A DNA stretch of 64,000 nucleotides from Rhizobium sp. AC27/96 (GCF_001692325.1 NZ_LXKN01000066.1:1-64000); one strand, 5' to 3'; positions 17,847 through 27,064 are shown, counted from the stretch's first letter. Numbers and translations are program-made. The notes: generated by a model not told the origin, from the sequence alone.

Positions 17847-18845
17847 ATGTCGAACCGGCCGTTGAGGATTGCAATTAACGGGTTTGGCAGGATCGGGCGT
17901 TCGGTCCTGCGTATTCTCCTGCGCGATCGTCGTGACATGGAAGTGGTCCTGATCAACGACATTGCAGCTCTGGAGACATGCGCCTATCTCTTCGAATATG
18001 ACAGCGTCTACGGCCCATGGCCTGAGCCTGTCTCTTTTCGCGAGCAGACCCTCGTGGTCGGTGGGGTGTCGATACCGTTTCACCATGCTGCCGACATCAG
18101 CAAGCTCGACCTTCAGGGCGTCGACGTCCTTCTGGAATGCACCGGGCATGCCAATTCCCGTGCGGTGGCTCTGCGCGGTATTGAAGCCGGGGCAAAGAGA
18201 GTGCTGATTTCCGGCCCGTCGGCTGCTGCCGATGTCACGCTGGTGCTGGGCGCCAATGAAGAGGCCTTTAGCGGACAGAGCGTGATTTCAAACGCATCCT
18301 GCACGACAAATGCGCTGGCACCGCTTTTGCGCATTGTCGACCAGGAATTCGGCATCATCGGTGGCCAGATGACCACCATTCATTGCTACACGGCGAGCCA
18401 ACCGACCATAGATCAACCGCGTTCCGATCTAGCCCGCAGCCGTGCCGCCGCACTTTCCATGGTACCGACGACCACGAGTGCCCATGCGATCGTCGGCGAA
18501 GTCCTTCCGCATCTCGCAGGCTTGATCGAGGCGCGGGCTCTCCGGGTGCCGACGGCCAGTGTCTCGGCAATCGACCTCACGGTCGCAGTTCGGCATGTAT
18601 CGGACCTCGCCACCATGCGTGCGACGTTGAAGCAAGCTGCGGAGGCGTCGCCGATATTGGGCTGGATCGAGAAGCCGCTGGTCTCGTCGGATCTGCGTGG
18701 CCGCCAGGAGTCTCTCGTTCTGAGCGGACCGGAGACGTCGCTTGGTGCTGGCGGTCTTCTGAGAGTATTCGGCTGGTACGATAACGAATGGGGCTTCTCG
18801 AACCGGATGCTCGATATGGCTCAGCATATCGGGCGCCCGAACTAG
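17847..18845 (+). CDS. Glyceraldehyde-3-phosphate/erythrose-4-phosphate dehydrogenase-like protein
   Basis: A 332-residue phosphorylating aldehyde dehydrogenase of the GAPDH family. The NAD site INGFGRIGR begins at residue 10, the catalytic Cys 152 is in SNASCTTN, its partner His 179 is in TTIHCYT, and the C-terminal WYDNEWGFSNR is present. Several stretches differ from glycolytic Gap and lean toward Epd: ECTGHANSR instead of the usual STGxF and IDQPRSDLARSRAAALSMVPTTT, read in pieces near 190-212. Erythrose-4-phosphate dehydrogenase feeds PLP synthesis, and BhcA, BhcB and BhcC all need PLP, so a supply role is possible. The ATG is set by AAGGG 10 bases upstream. It lies 131 bp after bhcD on the same strand. 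The exact substrate is unresolved. Confidence 0.8.
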   Translation: MSNRPLRIAINGFGRIGRSVLRILLRDRRDMEVVLINDIAALETCAYLFEYDSVYGPWPEPVSFREQTLVVGGVSIPFHHAADISKLDLQGVDVLLECTGHANSRAVALRGIEAGAKRVLISGPSAAADVTLVLGANEEAFSGQSVISNASCTTNALAPLLRIVDQEFGIIGGQMTTIHCYTASQPTIDQPRSDLARSRAAALSMVPTTTSAHAIVGEVLPHLAGLIEARALRVPTASVSAIDLTVAVRHVSDLATMRATLKQAAEASPILGWIEKPLVSSDLRGRQESLVLSGPETSLGAGGLLRVFGWYDNEWGFSNRMLDMAQHIGRPN

Positions 18846-18891
18846 AGGGATTAGAGCCGCGCTCGCCGCAGGTTGGTTTGGCGAGACAATT

Positions 18892-19608
18892 TCACCAGGG
18901 CACCGTGCGGCCAAGATAATCGAGATATTCCAGCCCCGGTCTTCCCTGCTTGGCAAGGAGGACATCTACCAAGCTCGGAATGCTCTCTTCTATGGTGAGC
19001 TTTGCATCCGGGCCGCCCATCTCAGTGCGGACCCAGCCGGGCGCCATAATCGCCATGGCACGCGATGTCTCGGCATGACGAGCCGCGAAGCTGCGCATGA
19101 ACATGTTCAACGCCGCCTTGCTGCCACGATAGACCTCGCGTTGGCCGGCATTGTTATTGGCGATGCTGCCCTGTCCGGACGACATCACGCCGATCAAGCC
19201 CGTCGCGGGAACATATTGTTCCAGGCTCTCGAGAACCCGCATCGGGCTTAGCGCATTCGTGACCATCACCCGGATGAATTCGTCCGTCGTCACTTCGCCG
19301 ACCGTTTCGGCCGGATTGTTCGTGACGCCGGCGTTGACGAACAGCATGTCGAATGCACGTCCCGACAGTCGCTTGCGCAAGGCCGTGACCTGATCCGGTT
19401 CGCAAATGTCCAGGGTCTCGATTTCGACCCTGCCCTGGAATTCGTCAGCGAGATCATGCAGCTTGGTGCGGCCTCTGCCTGCCCGCACCGTACCGACGAC
19501 ATTCCATCCTCTTTTCAGGAATTCGCTCGCCATCGCAAGGCCGAGACCGCGAGATGCGCCAATCAGCAGGATTGTGCCAGGAGGGGTATATGAAGTGCTT
19601 GTAGACAT
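18892..19608 (-). CDS. Short-chain dehydrogenase/reductase
   Basis: A 238-residue classical-size SDR. The N-terminal dinucleotide loop is LLIGASRGLGLA near residue 15, the VNAGVTNN motif is near 90, and the catalytic Tyr/Lys pair is in YRGSKAA near 163 with a Ser in VMSSGQGS before it. ATG 19608 gives a normal-length protein. An upstream in-frame start at 19695 would add 29 residues with no family resemblance. It is divergent from the LysR gene at 19738, which probably regulates it. The substrate is unknown. Confidence 0.87.
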   Translation of the reverse strand: MSTSTSYTPPGTILLIGASRGLGLAMASEFLKRGWNVVGTVRAGRGRTKLHDLADEFQGRVEIETLDICEPDQVTALRKRLSGRAFDMLFVNAGVTNNPAETVGEVTTDEFIRVMVTNALSPMRVLESLEQYVPATGLIGVMSSGQGSIANNNAGQREVYRGSKAALNMFMRSFAARHAETSRAMAIMAPGWVRTEMGGPDAKLTIEESIPSLVDVLLAKQGRPGLEYLDYLGRTVPW

Positions 19609-19737
19609 GGGTCGGTCTCTTTCGTTGGCTTCACGGTAGATATGGGCAATCGACCGATGGGCGCCAGACGCATCAAAATCAAAATATAGTTGCATCAGGC
19701 GCTATGTCATATGGAAAAGGTGCGATAGGTTCTCGTC

Positions 19738-20673
19738 ATGAGCGATACGGATGTGGACCTGAACCTTCTTGTTGCGCTGGACGTGCTGCTTGCCGAAGGC
19801 AGCGTGACGGGCGCCGCCCGCCGGCTTGGCCTGAGCACTTCGGCGATGAGCCGGACGCTCACCCGGCTTCGCGCAGCGACTGGTGATCCGCTGCTTGTTC
19901 GGGCCGGACGCGGGCTTGTGCCGACGCCGCGTGCCACGGAGCTGCGCGATCACGTTCGTGAGCTTGCACGGGATGTGCGGGCGGTTCTGCGGCCGCAAAT
20001 TACCGAGGTAGACCTGGTCGCGTTGGAGCGGACTTTTACCATCCGGGTCAACGAGGCGTTCCTGGAATTCCTCTCCGGTCCAGTGGTCGCCGCGGTTTCA
20101 CGCGCGGCACCCAATGTCTGCCTCCGGTTCGCCTATAAACCCGACAAGGATGCACTTCCGCTTCGCGAAGGCCTGATCGATCTGGAGATCGGGGTGCTTG
20201 GAACTTCCGCACCCGAGATCCGCACCCAGCTTCTGTTCTACGACAAGCTTGTCGGCGTCGCCCGGATCGGTCATCCGCTTCTGACGGGAGCAGCAATCAC
20301 GCCCGAGAGATATGCGGCCTGCAAGCATGTCGCCGCGTCGCAGGAAGGCAATTTCGTCAAACCGATCGATGACGCCCTGGAACAGCTCGGTCTTCGCCGC
20401 GCGATAATGGTCGTCGTACCGGGATATCCGGACGCCATGCGGATCGCCCGGCAATCGGATCTGGTCGCGCGCGTACCGCGCTCTTGTTTTGGCAATGGCG
20501 TGGCCGATGGCCATGCCGCCACGGCTGGGCTTCAGACTTTCGAGCTTCCTCTGCCCATGCCGGAGTTCAAGGTCTCGGCAATATGGCATCCGCGTGTGGA
20601 TGCCGATCCAGCCCATCGCTGGCTGCGCGATACCGTGATGTCGGTCTGTCGGGCGGCGTATCCGCGCCGGTGA
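19738..20673 (+). CDS. LysR-family transcriptional regulator
   Basis: A 311-residue LysR regulator. The helix-turn-helix lies in residues 5-65 (LNLLVALDVLLAEGSVTGAARRL and STSAMSRTLTRLR, read separately), followed by the periplasmic-binding-like effector domain. The variant start (DLNLLVALDVLLAEGS) resembles the NodD/NahR-type branch. It is divergent from the SDR gene with a 129-bp spacer that should carry both promoters. The ligand is unknown. Confidence 0.9.
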   Translation: MSDTDVDLNLLVALDVLLAEGSVTGAARRLGLSTSAMSRTLTRLRAATGDPLLVRAGRGLVPTPRATELRDHVRELARDVRAVLRPQITEVDLVALERTFTIRVNEAFLEFLSGPVVAAVSRAAPNVCLRFAYKPDKDALPLREGLIDLEIGVLGTSAPEIRTQLLFYDKLVGVARIGHPLLTGAAITPERYAACKHVAASQEGNFVKPIDDALEQLGLRRAIMVVVPGYPDAMRIARQSDLVARVPRSCFGNGVADGHAATAGLQTFELPLPMPEFKVSAIWHPRVDADPAHRWLRDTVMSVCRAAYPRR

Positions 20674-21093
20674 GCATGTGGCGATGTTGTGACATGAGCA
20701 TTCCACTCAGGCAGATTGTGGCAGGGCTACACGCCTTGCCAGCAAGGGATGTAAAGCGGAGGGGTAATCTTTTGGACACCATATTGCCGTAATTTAGGAC
20801 ATCTTTGGTATGGTCTGGGTATGATAAATCAGTTATCGTGAATATGCTCGGGGGAGCTTGTGCTCAATCAAATCAAAGGCCTGCCAATGACGTTTGACTG
20901 GTCCGCTTTGTTTGAGGACGGCCGACATGGGCACAATCAATCCGCATCGCTATCAACTGTCTTGCCGGGCCTGAATGCCGGCAATGACACAGTGGTGAGC
21001 ATGCCGACGGAAAGGCGTTTTCCGTGAGACGTGCCGGAGCCGATGCCATCAAATCTCGTACCGACCCATCCCTGAAAAATAGAGTCTGCTAAC
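20674..21093. other. 420-bp intergenic region before the RND operon
   Basis: No convincing gene, terminator or RNA is seen. The stretch 20790-20850 is relatively AT-rich and may hold the promoter of the RND genes. Only one short open frame (20860-21027) has a ribosome-site-like sequence. Confidence 0.5.
20860..21027 (+). CDS. Possible 55-residue small protein
   Basis: GTG 20860 follows GGGGGAG by 3 bases and opens a 55-codon frame ending at TGA 21025-21027; an internal ATG lies at 20887. The product is hydrophilic and rich in Asn, Ser and Gly, with no domain I recognise. It precedes the RND adaptor by 66 bp on the same strand. It may be chance, and spacing to the start is shorter than ideal. 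Confidence 0.2.
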   Translation: MLNQIKGLPMTFDWSALFEDGRHGHNQSASLSTVLPGLNAGNDTVVSMPTERRFP

Positions 21094-22227
21094 ATGATAA
21101 AACGCATGGTGATCATGCTGATCGTCATAGGCCTGATCCTGGGCGGGATCTTCGGCTTTCAGGCATTCAAGAACCGCATGATTGCGGCTTATCTGGCTAA
21201 CCTAAAGTCACCGCCGCAGACCGTTTCGACGATTACGGCGGCAACGAGCCCATGGCAGACGACGCTGCAATCCATCGGCAGCTTCAACGCCGTCGAGGGT
21301 GCCAATCTTTCGGCGCAGGTCCAGGGTATCGTCCAGAAGATTGGTTTCGAGGATGGTCAGGACGTCAAGAAGGGCGATCTGATCGTGCAGTTGCTCGCCG
21401 ATCAGCAGATTGCAACCTTGCAGCAATACCAGGCGTCGGCCGCAAACGCGCAAATCGCCTATGACCGTGATTCGAAACTGATCAAGGCCAACACGATTGC
21501 GCAAAGCCAGGTCGACAGCGATCTCGCCAACTTGAAATCCGCGCAGGCGCAAGCTGCGTCGCAACAGGCGTTGATCGATCAATATTCGATCCGCGCACCC
21601 TTTGATGGGCATCTCGGCATCAGGCTTGTCAGCCTTGGTCAATATCTGGCAGCTGGTACGGCAGTCGTGACCTTGCAGTCGCTCGACCCGATCCAGTTTG
21701 ACTTCTCAATGCCGCAGCAGGCCCTGTCGCAGCTGAAGGTCGGGCAGCCGGTAACGGCAACGGTCGATGCCTATGGCACCCAGACCTTTGATGGCAAGAT
21801 CACCGCAATCAGCCCGCTGGTCGACAGCCAGAGCCGCAACATCACCATTCGAGCGACCTTCGACAATCACGATCGCAAGCTTCTGCCCGGGATGTTCGGC
21901 AATATATCTGTCGTGGTCGGCGCGCCGCAAAACTATATCTCCTTGCCGCAGACCGCCGTCACCATCAATCCCTATGGCAATGTCGTCTATATCGTGACCG
22001 ACAAGGGCAAGGGGCCGGATGGAAAGCCGCAGCTTGTCGCCAATCAGAAGTTCGTCAGCACAGGCCAGGCACGCGGTGATCAGATCGCGGTGACCAAGGG
22101 CGTGAATGCGGGTGATGTCGTGGTGACTTCCGGCCAGCTCAAACTGAACAACGGCTCGCCCGTCATCATCAACAACGACGTACAGCCGTCGAACGACCCG
22201 AATGCCAATCCCGCAAATCCGAACTGA
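21094..22227 (+). CDS. RND efflux periplasmic adaptor (membrane fusion protein)
   Basis: A 377-residue adaptor that links an RND pump to an outer-membrane channel. The N-terminus is an uncleaved membrane anchor (MVIMLIVIGLILGGIFGF, residues 5-22) without a lipobox. It is followed by the split lipoyl domain (AQVQGIV near 74 and APFDGHLGIR near 168), a coiled-coil hairpin rich in Gln and Ala (about 105-155) and beta-barrel domains. The C-terminus is Asn/Pro-rich. It is followed after 9 bp by the pump gene. No TolC-type gene is in the window, so the pump probably borrows a channel encoded elsewhere. Confidence 0.92.
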   Translation: MIKRMVIMLIVIGLILGGIFGFQAFKNRMIAAYLANLKSPPQTVSTITAATSPWQTTLQSIGSFNAVEGANLSAQVQGIVQKIGFEDGQDVKKGDLIVQLLADQQIATLQQYQASAANAQIAYDRDSKLIKANTIAQSQVDSDLANLKSAQAQAASQQALIDQYSIRAPFDGHLGIRLVSLGQYLAAGTAVVTLQSLDPIQFDFSMPQQALSQLKVGQPVTATVDAYGTQTFDGKITAISPLVDSQSRNITIRATFDNHDRKLLPGMFGNISVVVGAPQNYISLPQTAVTINPYGNVVYIVTDKGKGPDGKPQLVANQKFVSTGQARGDQIAVTKGVNAGDVVVTSGQLKLNNGSPVIINNDVQPSNDPNANPANPN

Positions 22228-22236
22228 GGCGTGACG

Positions 22237-25200
22237 ATGAATATCACCGACATCTTCATCCGGCGCCCCGTTCTCGCCCTGGTGGTGAGCGCGTTGATTA
22301 TCGTGATCGGCTACCAGTCGTTCCGCTCGCTGACCGTGCGCCAATATCCGCAGACCCAGAATGCCGTCGTTACGGTAACGACCACCTATCCGGGCGCCGC
22401 ACCGGACGTGATCGCCGGCTTCATCACGACACCGCTCGAAAACGCCATCGCTCAGTCCAATGGCATCGATTATATGACCTCGACGAGCACCAGCGGCACG
22501 TCGACCATCACCGTCAACCTACGCCTCAATTATAGCGCCGACTCGGCATTGACGGAAATCAGCGCCAAGATATCGTCTGTTCTCAATCAGTTGCCGACAG
22601 GCACGCAGCAGCCGATCTTGTCGGTCTCTATCGGCCAGTCCATCGATGCGATGTATATCGGCTTCCGCAGCGATGTCCTGGCCAGCAACCAGATCACCGA
22701 CTATCTGACGCGTGTCGTTCAGCCCAAATTGCAGGCGGTCAACGGCGTTCAGACCGCCGAAATCCTCGGCGCGCGAACCTTTGCGTTGAGAGCGTGGCTG
22801 CAGCCGGACAAGCTCGCCGCCTATGGGCTTACGGCCGGCGATGTGGGAACCGCACTTGCTGCCAACAACTATATTTCCGGCATCGGCACGACGCGCGGCC
22901 AGATGACGCAGACGGTGCTCACCGCACGGACCGACCTGCATTCGGTCGATGAATTCAAGGAGATGGTGGTCAGGCAGATCGGTACGTCGATCGTTCGCCT
23001 GAAGGATGTCGCCACCGTCGCGCTCGGGTCTCAGAACCCCGATGTCCAGATCGGGTTCGATGGACAGGACGGCGTGTTCATGGGCATCCAGATCGCGCCG
23101 ACGGCCAACCTTCTCGATGTGATCGCAGGCGTGCGTGCGGTGTTTCCGAGCATCCAGGAGCAACTTCCGCAGGGGCTTGAGGGTTACATCGTCTATGACT
23201 CCAGCGTCTTCGTCACGACCTCGATCAATGAGGTCGTGAAGAGCCTGCTCGAGGCCCTGGTCATCGTCATTTTCGTGGTGTTCGCATTCCTCGGTTCGCC
23301 GCGTTCTGTCGCCATTCCCATCGTCGCCATACCGCTGTCGCTGGTCGGCACCTTTGCGATGATGCTGATCTTCGGCTTCTCCATCAATCTTCTGACCTTG
23401 CTTGCTCTGGTGCTGGCAATCGGCCTTGTGGTCGACGACGCCATCATTGTGGTGGAGAACGTCAACCGTCATATCGAGGAAGGCGCCACGCCGATGCGCG
23501 CGGCGCTGGATGCGGCGCATGAATTGGTGGGACCGATCCTGGCCATGACCGTCGTGCTGATCGCCGTCTACGTGCCGATCGGCTTCCAGGGCGGCCTGAC
23601 GGGTGCCCTCTTCACGGAATTCGCCTTTACGCTGGTCGGCGCCGTGACCGTCTCGATGATCATCGCGCTGACGCTGACGCCGATGATGTGCTCGCGCATC
23701 CTGAAGCCGCATCTGACCGACCGTAGCGGCTGGGAAGAGCGCATCTCGGACTTCATCGATCGCCGCTTCTCTGAGATACATCGGCCCTATGTGCGCATGC
23801 TGCACGGCAGCTTGAACACGATACCGGTGGCGCTGGTATTCGCCGCGATCGTCCTCGGCAGCATCTATTTCCTCTATACAAGCGCCAAGAACGAGCTGGC
23901 GCCGAATGAAGACCAGGGATTTCTGGCGGCACAGGTGACCAACGCGCCCAACGCGACGCTTCAACAGAAGCTCCTCAGCTCGGACCAGGTCACCAAGATT
24001 TTCCGCAGCTTCCCTGAAACCGACAAGACCCTGCAGGTCGAAGTGCCTGGTACCTCGTTCGAGGGCATGGTGCTGAAGCCTTGGGACCAGCGCACCAGAA
24101 CAGCGGACCAACTGCAGCCACTGGTACAGGCCGACCTGGCGAAGATCGCCGGCGGACAGGCCGTGGTCTTCCAGATACCGCCGCTACCGGGCGCCAGCGG
24201 CCTGCCCGTGCAGTTCGCCATCGGCAGCACCAGCGGCTTCGAGCAGCTCAATGAAGTATCCAGCACCTTCCTGCAGGAAGCGCAGAAGTCCGGTGAATTT
24301 ATCTTCCTGACGAAGGACCTCTACGTCGACAATCCGCAATATTCGATCGAGATCGACCGCAGCAAGGCATCGGCGCTTGGGCTGAATATGAACACCGTCG
24401 GTGCGGCGCTCTCCTCCATGCTGGGCGGCGGTTACGTCAATTACTTCAGTATCGATAATCGCTCCTACCAGGTCATTCCGCAGGTGGAACAACGCTCACG
24501 TCAGACGATCGATCAGATCATGAATTATCCGATCGCAAACGTGAACGGCTCGAAGATCCCGCTTTCGGCCATTGCGACCGCGAAACTGCAGGCGACCCCG
24601 CGCTCGGTCGCGCACTTCCAGCAGTTGAACTCCGCTACGATCTCTGGCGTGCCGGCTCCAGGCGTCGCCGTCGGCGATGCGTTGAACACACTCAAGTCGA
24701 TCGCGGCGCGTACATTGCCGCAAGGCTACTCGGTGGATTATGGCGGCCAGTCGCGCCAGTTCGTGCAGGAATCGAGCGGCATGGCCACCACCTTCGCTCT
24801 CGCGCTGATCATCGTCTTTTTGGCGCTGTCGGCTCAGTTCAACAGTTTCCGAGATCCGTTCATCATTCTCGTCTCGGTGCCGATGTCGATCGCTGGCGCG
24901 CTCGCCTTCATCAGTCTTGGCATCGGCGGCGCGACGATGAATATCTATACGCAGGTCGGGTTGGTGACGCTCATGGGGCTGATCAGCAAGCACGGCATCC
25001 TCATCGTCGAGGTGGCGAATACGCTGCAGGCTCAGGGGAAATCCAAGCGCGAGGCGATCGAGGGTGCTTGCGGCATCCGACTGCGTCCGATCCTGATGAC
25101 GACAGGCGCCATGGTTCTGGGCGTGATACCGCTGATCCTGGCGACCGGGGCTGGTGCGGCTTCCCGCTTCAACATGGGTCTGGTGATCGCCACCGGTCTG

Positions 25201-25317
25201 GCTATCGGCACGCTGTTTACGCTCTTCGTGGTGCCTGCGGTCTACATGCTACTGGCTGCCGACCACCGCAAGCAGGATGTGCCCGACGCTGAGCCAGAGA
25301 CGACTCCGGTGCATTGA
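22237..25317 (+). CDS. RND (HAE1-type) multidrug efflux pump
   Basis: A 1026-residue proton-driven inner-membrane pump. The N-terminus MNITDIFIRRPVLALV is the usual first cytoplasmic helix of the MexF/MdtB group. Twelve membrane helices flank two large periplasmic loops. The proton relay aspartates are in GLVVDDAIIVVENV near residue 400, and the family signature GLISKHGILIVEVAN is near 910. ATG 22237 has GAGG 7 bases upstream and is preferred to GTG 22231. The C-terminus is short and hydrophilic. The likely role is export of drugs or amphipathic metabolites. No local repressor is adjacent, unless the LysR gene 1.5 kb upstream serves. Confidence 0.94.
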   Translation: MNITDIFIRRPVLALVVSALIIVIGYQSFRSLTVRQYPQTQNAVVTVTTTYPGAAPDVIAGFITTPLENAIAQSNGIDYMTSTSTSGTSTITVNLRLNYSADSALTEISAKISSVLNQLPTGTQQPILSVSIGQSIDAMYIGFRSDVLASNQITDYLTRVVQPKLQAVNGVQTAEILGARTFALRAWLQPDKLAAYGLTAGDVGTALAANNYISGIGTTRGQMTQTVLTARTDLHSVDEFKEMVVRQIGTSIVRLKDVATVALGSQNPDVQIGFDGQDGVFMGIQIAPTANLLDVIAGVRAVFPSIQEQLPQGLEGYIVYDSSVFVTTSINEVVKSLLEALVIVIFVVFAFLGSPRSVAIPIVAIPLSLVGTFAMMLIFGFSINLLTLLALVLAIGLVVDDAIIVVENVNRHIEEGATPMRAALDAAHELVGPILAMTVVLIAVYVPIGFQGGLTGALFTEFAFTLVGAVTVSMIIALTLTPMMCSRILKPHLTDRSGWEERISDFIDRRFSEIHRPYVRMLHGSLNTIPVALVFAAIVLGSIYFLYTSAKNELAPNEDQGFLAAQVTNAPNATLQQKLLSSDQVTKIFRSFPETDKTLQVEVPGTSFEGMVLKPWDQRTRTADQLQPLVQADLAKIAGGQAVVFQIPPLPGASGLPVQFAIGSTSGFEQLNEVSSTFLQEAQKSGEFIFLTKDLYVDNPQYSIEIDRSKASALGLNMNTVGAALSSMLGGGYVNYFSIDNRSYQVIPQVEQRSRQTIDQIMNYPIANVNGSKIPLSAIATAKLQATPRSVAHFQQLNSATISGVPAPGVAVGDALNTLKSIAARTLPQGYSVDYGGQSRQFVQESSGMATTFALALIIVFLALSAQFNSFRDPFIILVSVPMSIAGALAFISLGIGGATMNIYTQVGLVTLMGLISKHGILIVEVANTLQAQGKSKREAIEGACGIRLRPILMTTGAMVLGVIPLILATGAGAASRFNMGLVIATGLAIGTLFTLFVVPAVYMLLAADHRKQDVPDAEPETTPVH

Positions 25318-25328
25318 CGATTTAACGG

Positions 25329-25350
25329 CGCCGGGCCGCCGGCGTCTTTG
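25329..25350 (+). terminator. Probable terminator of the RND operon
   Basis: CGCCGG (25329-25334) pairs with CCGGCG (25339-25344) around a 4-base loop, followed by TCTTTG. It lies 11 bp after the pump stop and before a convergent gene. The stem is short and the T-run is broken, so strength is uncertain. Confidence 0.5.
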
Positions 25351-25382
25351 TAATCCGCCCGGATGGCGGCGATATCCGACTA

Positions 25383-25715
25383 TTATTTGTCGGGCTGCTG
25401 ATCGTTTCGCTGGCCGTTCTGGCTGTCGCCCGGCCTGATGATCGGTGTCCGACCGACCTTCGGCGCCGGCTTTTCCAGCTCGCTATCGCCGACAACGGGC
25501 GGCTTCAGGACGCCGGCGCAATCCTTCAGCCTGTCGCTGGAGTTGTTGTCGGGTGCGGGCGTGGGCTGTTCGGTTTGGGCCTGCTGACCAGAATTGGCAG
25601 CCTTGCAGCGATCATTGTCCACCGCCGGCTGCGCAAATGCCGCGCTCGATGAAATGGCGGCGGCGATGACGACGATCAGCGGCACAACGCGGAATTTGGG
25701 CAGGCTCCATCGCAC
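25383..25715 (-). CDS. Small secreted protein of unknown function
   Basis: About 110 residues. The N-terminus is a clear signal peptide (KFRVVPLIVVIAAAISSSAAFA, shown in part, cleavage after AFA). The mature part is hydrophilic, Gln/Pro/Asn-rich, with two Cys residues (in DRCKAAN and KDCAGVL) that could form a disulfide. No ATG fits. GTG 25715 gives the best signal peptide but has no well-spaced ribosome site, so coupling to the upstream gene (stop at 25732) is likely. I do not recognise a family. Many rhizobial genomes carry such short periplasmic proteins with a conserved Cys pair. Confidence 0.6.
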   Translation of the reverse strand: MRWSLPKFRVVPLIVVIAAAISSSAAFAQPAVDNDRCKAANSGQQAQTEQPTPAPDNNSSDRLKDCAGVLKPPVVGDSELEKPAPKVGRTPIIRPGDSQNGQRNDQQPDK

Positions 25716-25731
25716 CCTTTGATGCGGTCCA

Positions 25732-26055
25732 TCAAACCTGTGTCGAAATGATCGTGTCGACGCTGATCGTGCCGGCGATGACGCCGCGTTGGTGATATTG
25801 CTTGCCATTATCCACCTCGATGACGGTGTAGAGTTTCTCGTTGCGAAAGACGCTTGCCATTTTGGTCGTCTTGTCTTCTGCCGGCACGGCATCGATCTCC
25901 ATAAAATCCAGCTCTCTTTCAGCCGCGACGATGCGGGCGTCGCCGGCAGTTCGGGCGGCCACGAGAACTTCGCCATGCGATTTTCCGCCAAGCCAATTGG
26001 GGTCATTGTCTGCGGCCGTCGGCACCAGACGATATAGTTTCATGGGGTCATCCAT
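25732..26055 (-). CDS. Conserved-looking hypothetical protein
   Basis: A 107-residue soluble protein beginning MDDPMKLYRLVPTA. It contains alternating beta-type stretches (EVLVAARTAGDARIVAAERELD, read in parts) and ends in SVDTIISTQV. There is no signal peptide, Cys or known motif. AAGGGAG lies 6 bases before ATG 26055; an ATG at 26061 overlaps that site and is less likely. It sits 16 bp upstream of the small secreted protein, so they form a two-gene unit. Function is unknown. Confidence 0.65.
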   Translation of the reverse strand: MDDPMKLYRLVPTAADNDPNWLGGKSHGEVLVAARTAGDARIVAAERELDFMEIDAVPAEDKTTKMASVFRNEKLYTVIEVDNGKQYHQRGVIAGTISVDTIISTQV

Positions 26056-26436
26056 CTTCATCTCCCTTACGCGTGAGGATCGAAGAGGCCACAGGTCGGA
26101 TGGGTAGGAAGCTCGTCTGCCATTTCGTTGGCTATGGAGAGAAAGCGGAAAAATCTCCATATTCTTCGGCGCCATCGCGTCCGCTTGGCACAACCTGCAG
26201 CCTCATCAAGCTAACGCGGTGCCATAGGCAATGTTCCAATTTAGATGAACCGGGCGCGGCCACCGGTTGAGGGGCCTAACGCTGCTGACGCATTCGGGCC
26301 GGTAGCATCCAGCGCAAGCCGAGCCGCAACAGCACGCTGAACTGGGAGAATATTGCACCCTCTGGCCGCTGGATCATTCCCGGCCGGCTATGCGATGCTA
26401 TGGATGATTCCCCCGACAGAGAGATAAGGAAACAGC
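26056..26436. other. 381-bp intergenic region
   Basis: This is the divergent spacer between the 26055 minus-strand gene and the 26437 plus-strand gene. I see no convincing small gene, hairpin terminator or repeat. It should carry two promoters, but no strong -35/-10 pair stands out. Confidence 0.4.
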
Positions 26437-26997
26437 ATGACCGATGTGACCTGGCGCGCAGATCCGCTTACTTGGGGCCATGGCCCCCGCGTTTTCGAAG
26501 TCTTTCTGGAGCCGACTTGCCCATATTCGGTCAAGACGTTCAACAAGCTCGACGCCCTTCTGGAGCAGGCTGGCGAAGACAGGGTCACCATCAAGATCCG
26601 CCTGCAGTCGCAGCCATGGCATATGTATTCCGGCGTCCTGGTGCGCTGCATCCTTGCGGCCTCGACGCTTGCGGGCGGCAAAGAGGCGGCGAAGAAGGTG
26701 ATGGCTGCCATCGCGGCGCATCGCGAGGAATTCGAGTTTGCACGCCATGCCGGTGGACCCAACATGGATGTGACGCCGAACCAGCTGATCGAGCGCCTGG
26801 AAAATTATAGCGGTATTCAGCTGAAGGAAGCGTTCTCGATCCCCGATCTCGACCGCGAGATAAAGTGGCATTGCAAATATGCCCGGCAGAACGGCATTCA
26901 CGTTTCCCCGACCTTCATGATCGATGGGCTGGTGCAAGCCGATATGAGCAGCGGCGACGAGGTCGAAGCCTGGGTCAAGAAGCTCGCAATCATCTGA
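26437..26997 (+). CDS. DsbA/thioredoxin-fold protein with a CPYS active site
   Basis: A 186-residue protein with a DsbA-like thioredoxin fold: an early beta strand RVFEVFLEPTCPYS with Cys 28, a helical insert, and the cis-Pro region HVSPTFMIDG near 159. The redox motif is CPYS, a single-Cys version of CxxC, which suggests a glutathione-linked or monothiol role instead of disulfide formation. No signal peptide is visible, so it is probably cytoplasmic. Two other Cys residues are in RCIL and WHCKY. GAGATAAGG lies upstream of the ATG. No operon partner is obvious. Confidence 0.78.
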   Translation: MTDVTWRADPLTWGHGPRVFEVFLEPTCPYSVKTFNKLDALLEQAGEDRVTIKIRLQSQPWHMYSGVLVRCILAASTLAGGKEAAKKVMAAIAAHREEFEFARHAGGPNMDVTPNQLIERLENYSGIQLKEAFSIPDLDREIKWHCKYARQNGIHVSPTFMIDGLVQADMSSGDEVEAWVKKLAII

Positions 26998-27064
26998 TCG
27001 CGCCGGCGGTTTCCTGCCTCATAAGTTTGGTGATGGCGCCCAGGCATGGACGCCATAGTGAGGC

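Noticed and set aside
22519..24111. Long antisense open frame (530 codons) opposite the RND pump
   Set aside because: Its product is low-complexity, rich in His, Asp and Arg, with no domain. It is a shadow of the high-GC codon pattern of the pump gene.
25716..26006. N-terminal extension of the small secreted protein to an upstream start at 26006
   Set aside because: The extension overlaps the 25732-26055 gene in another frame and would bury the signal peptide about 100 residues inside the protein.
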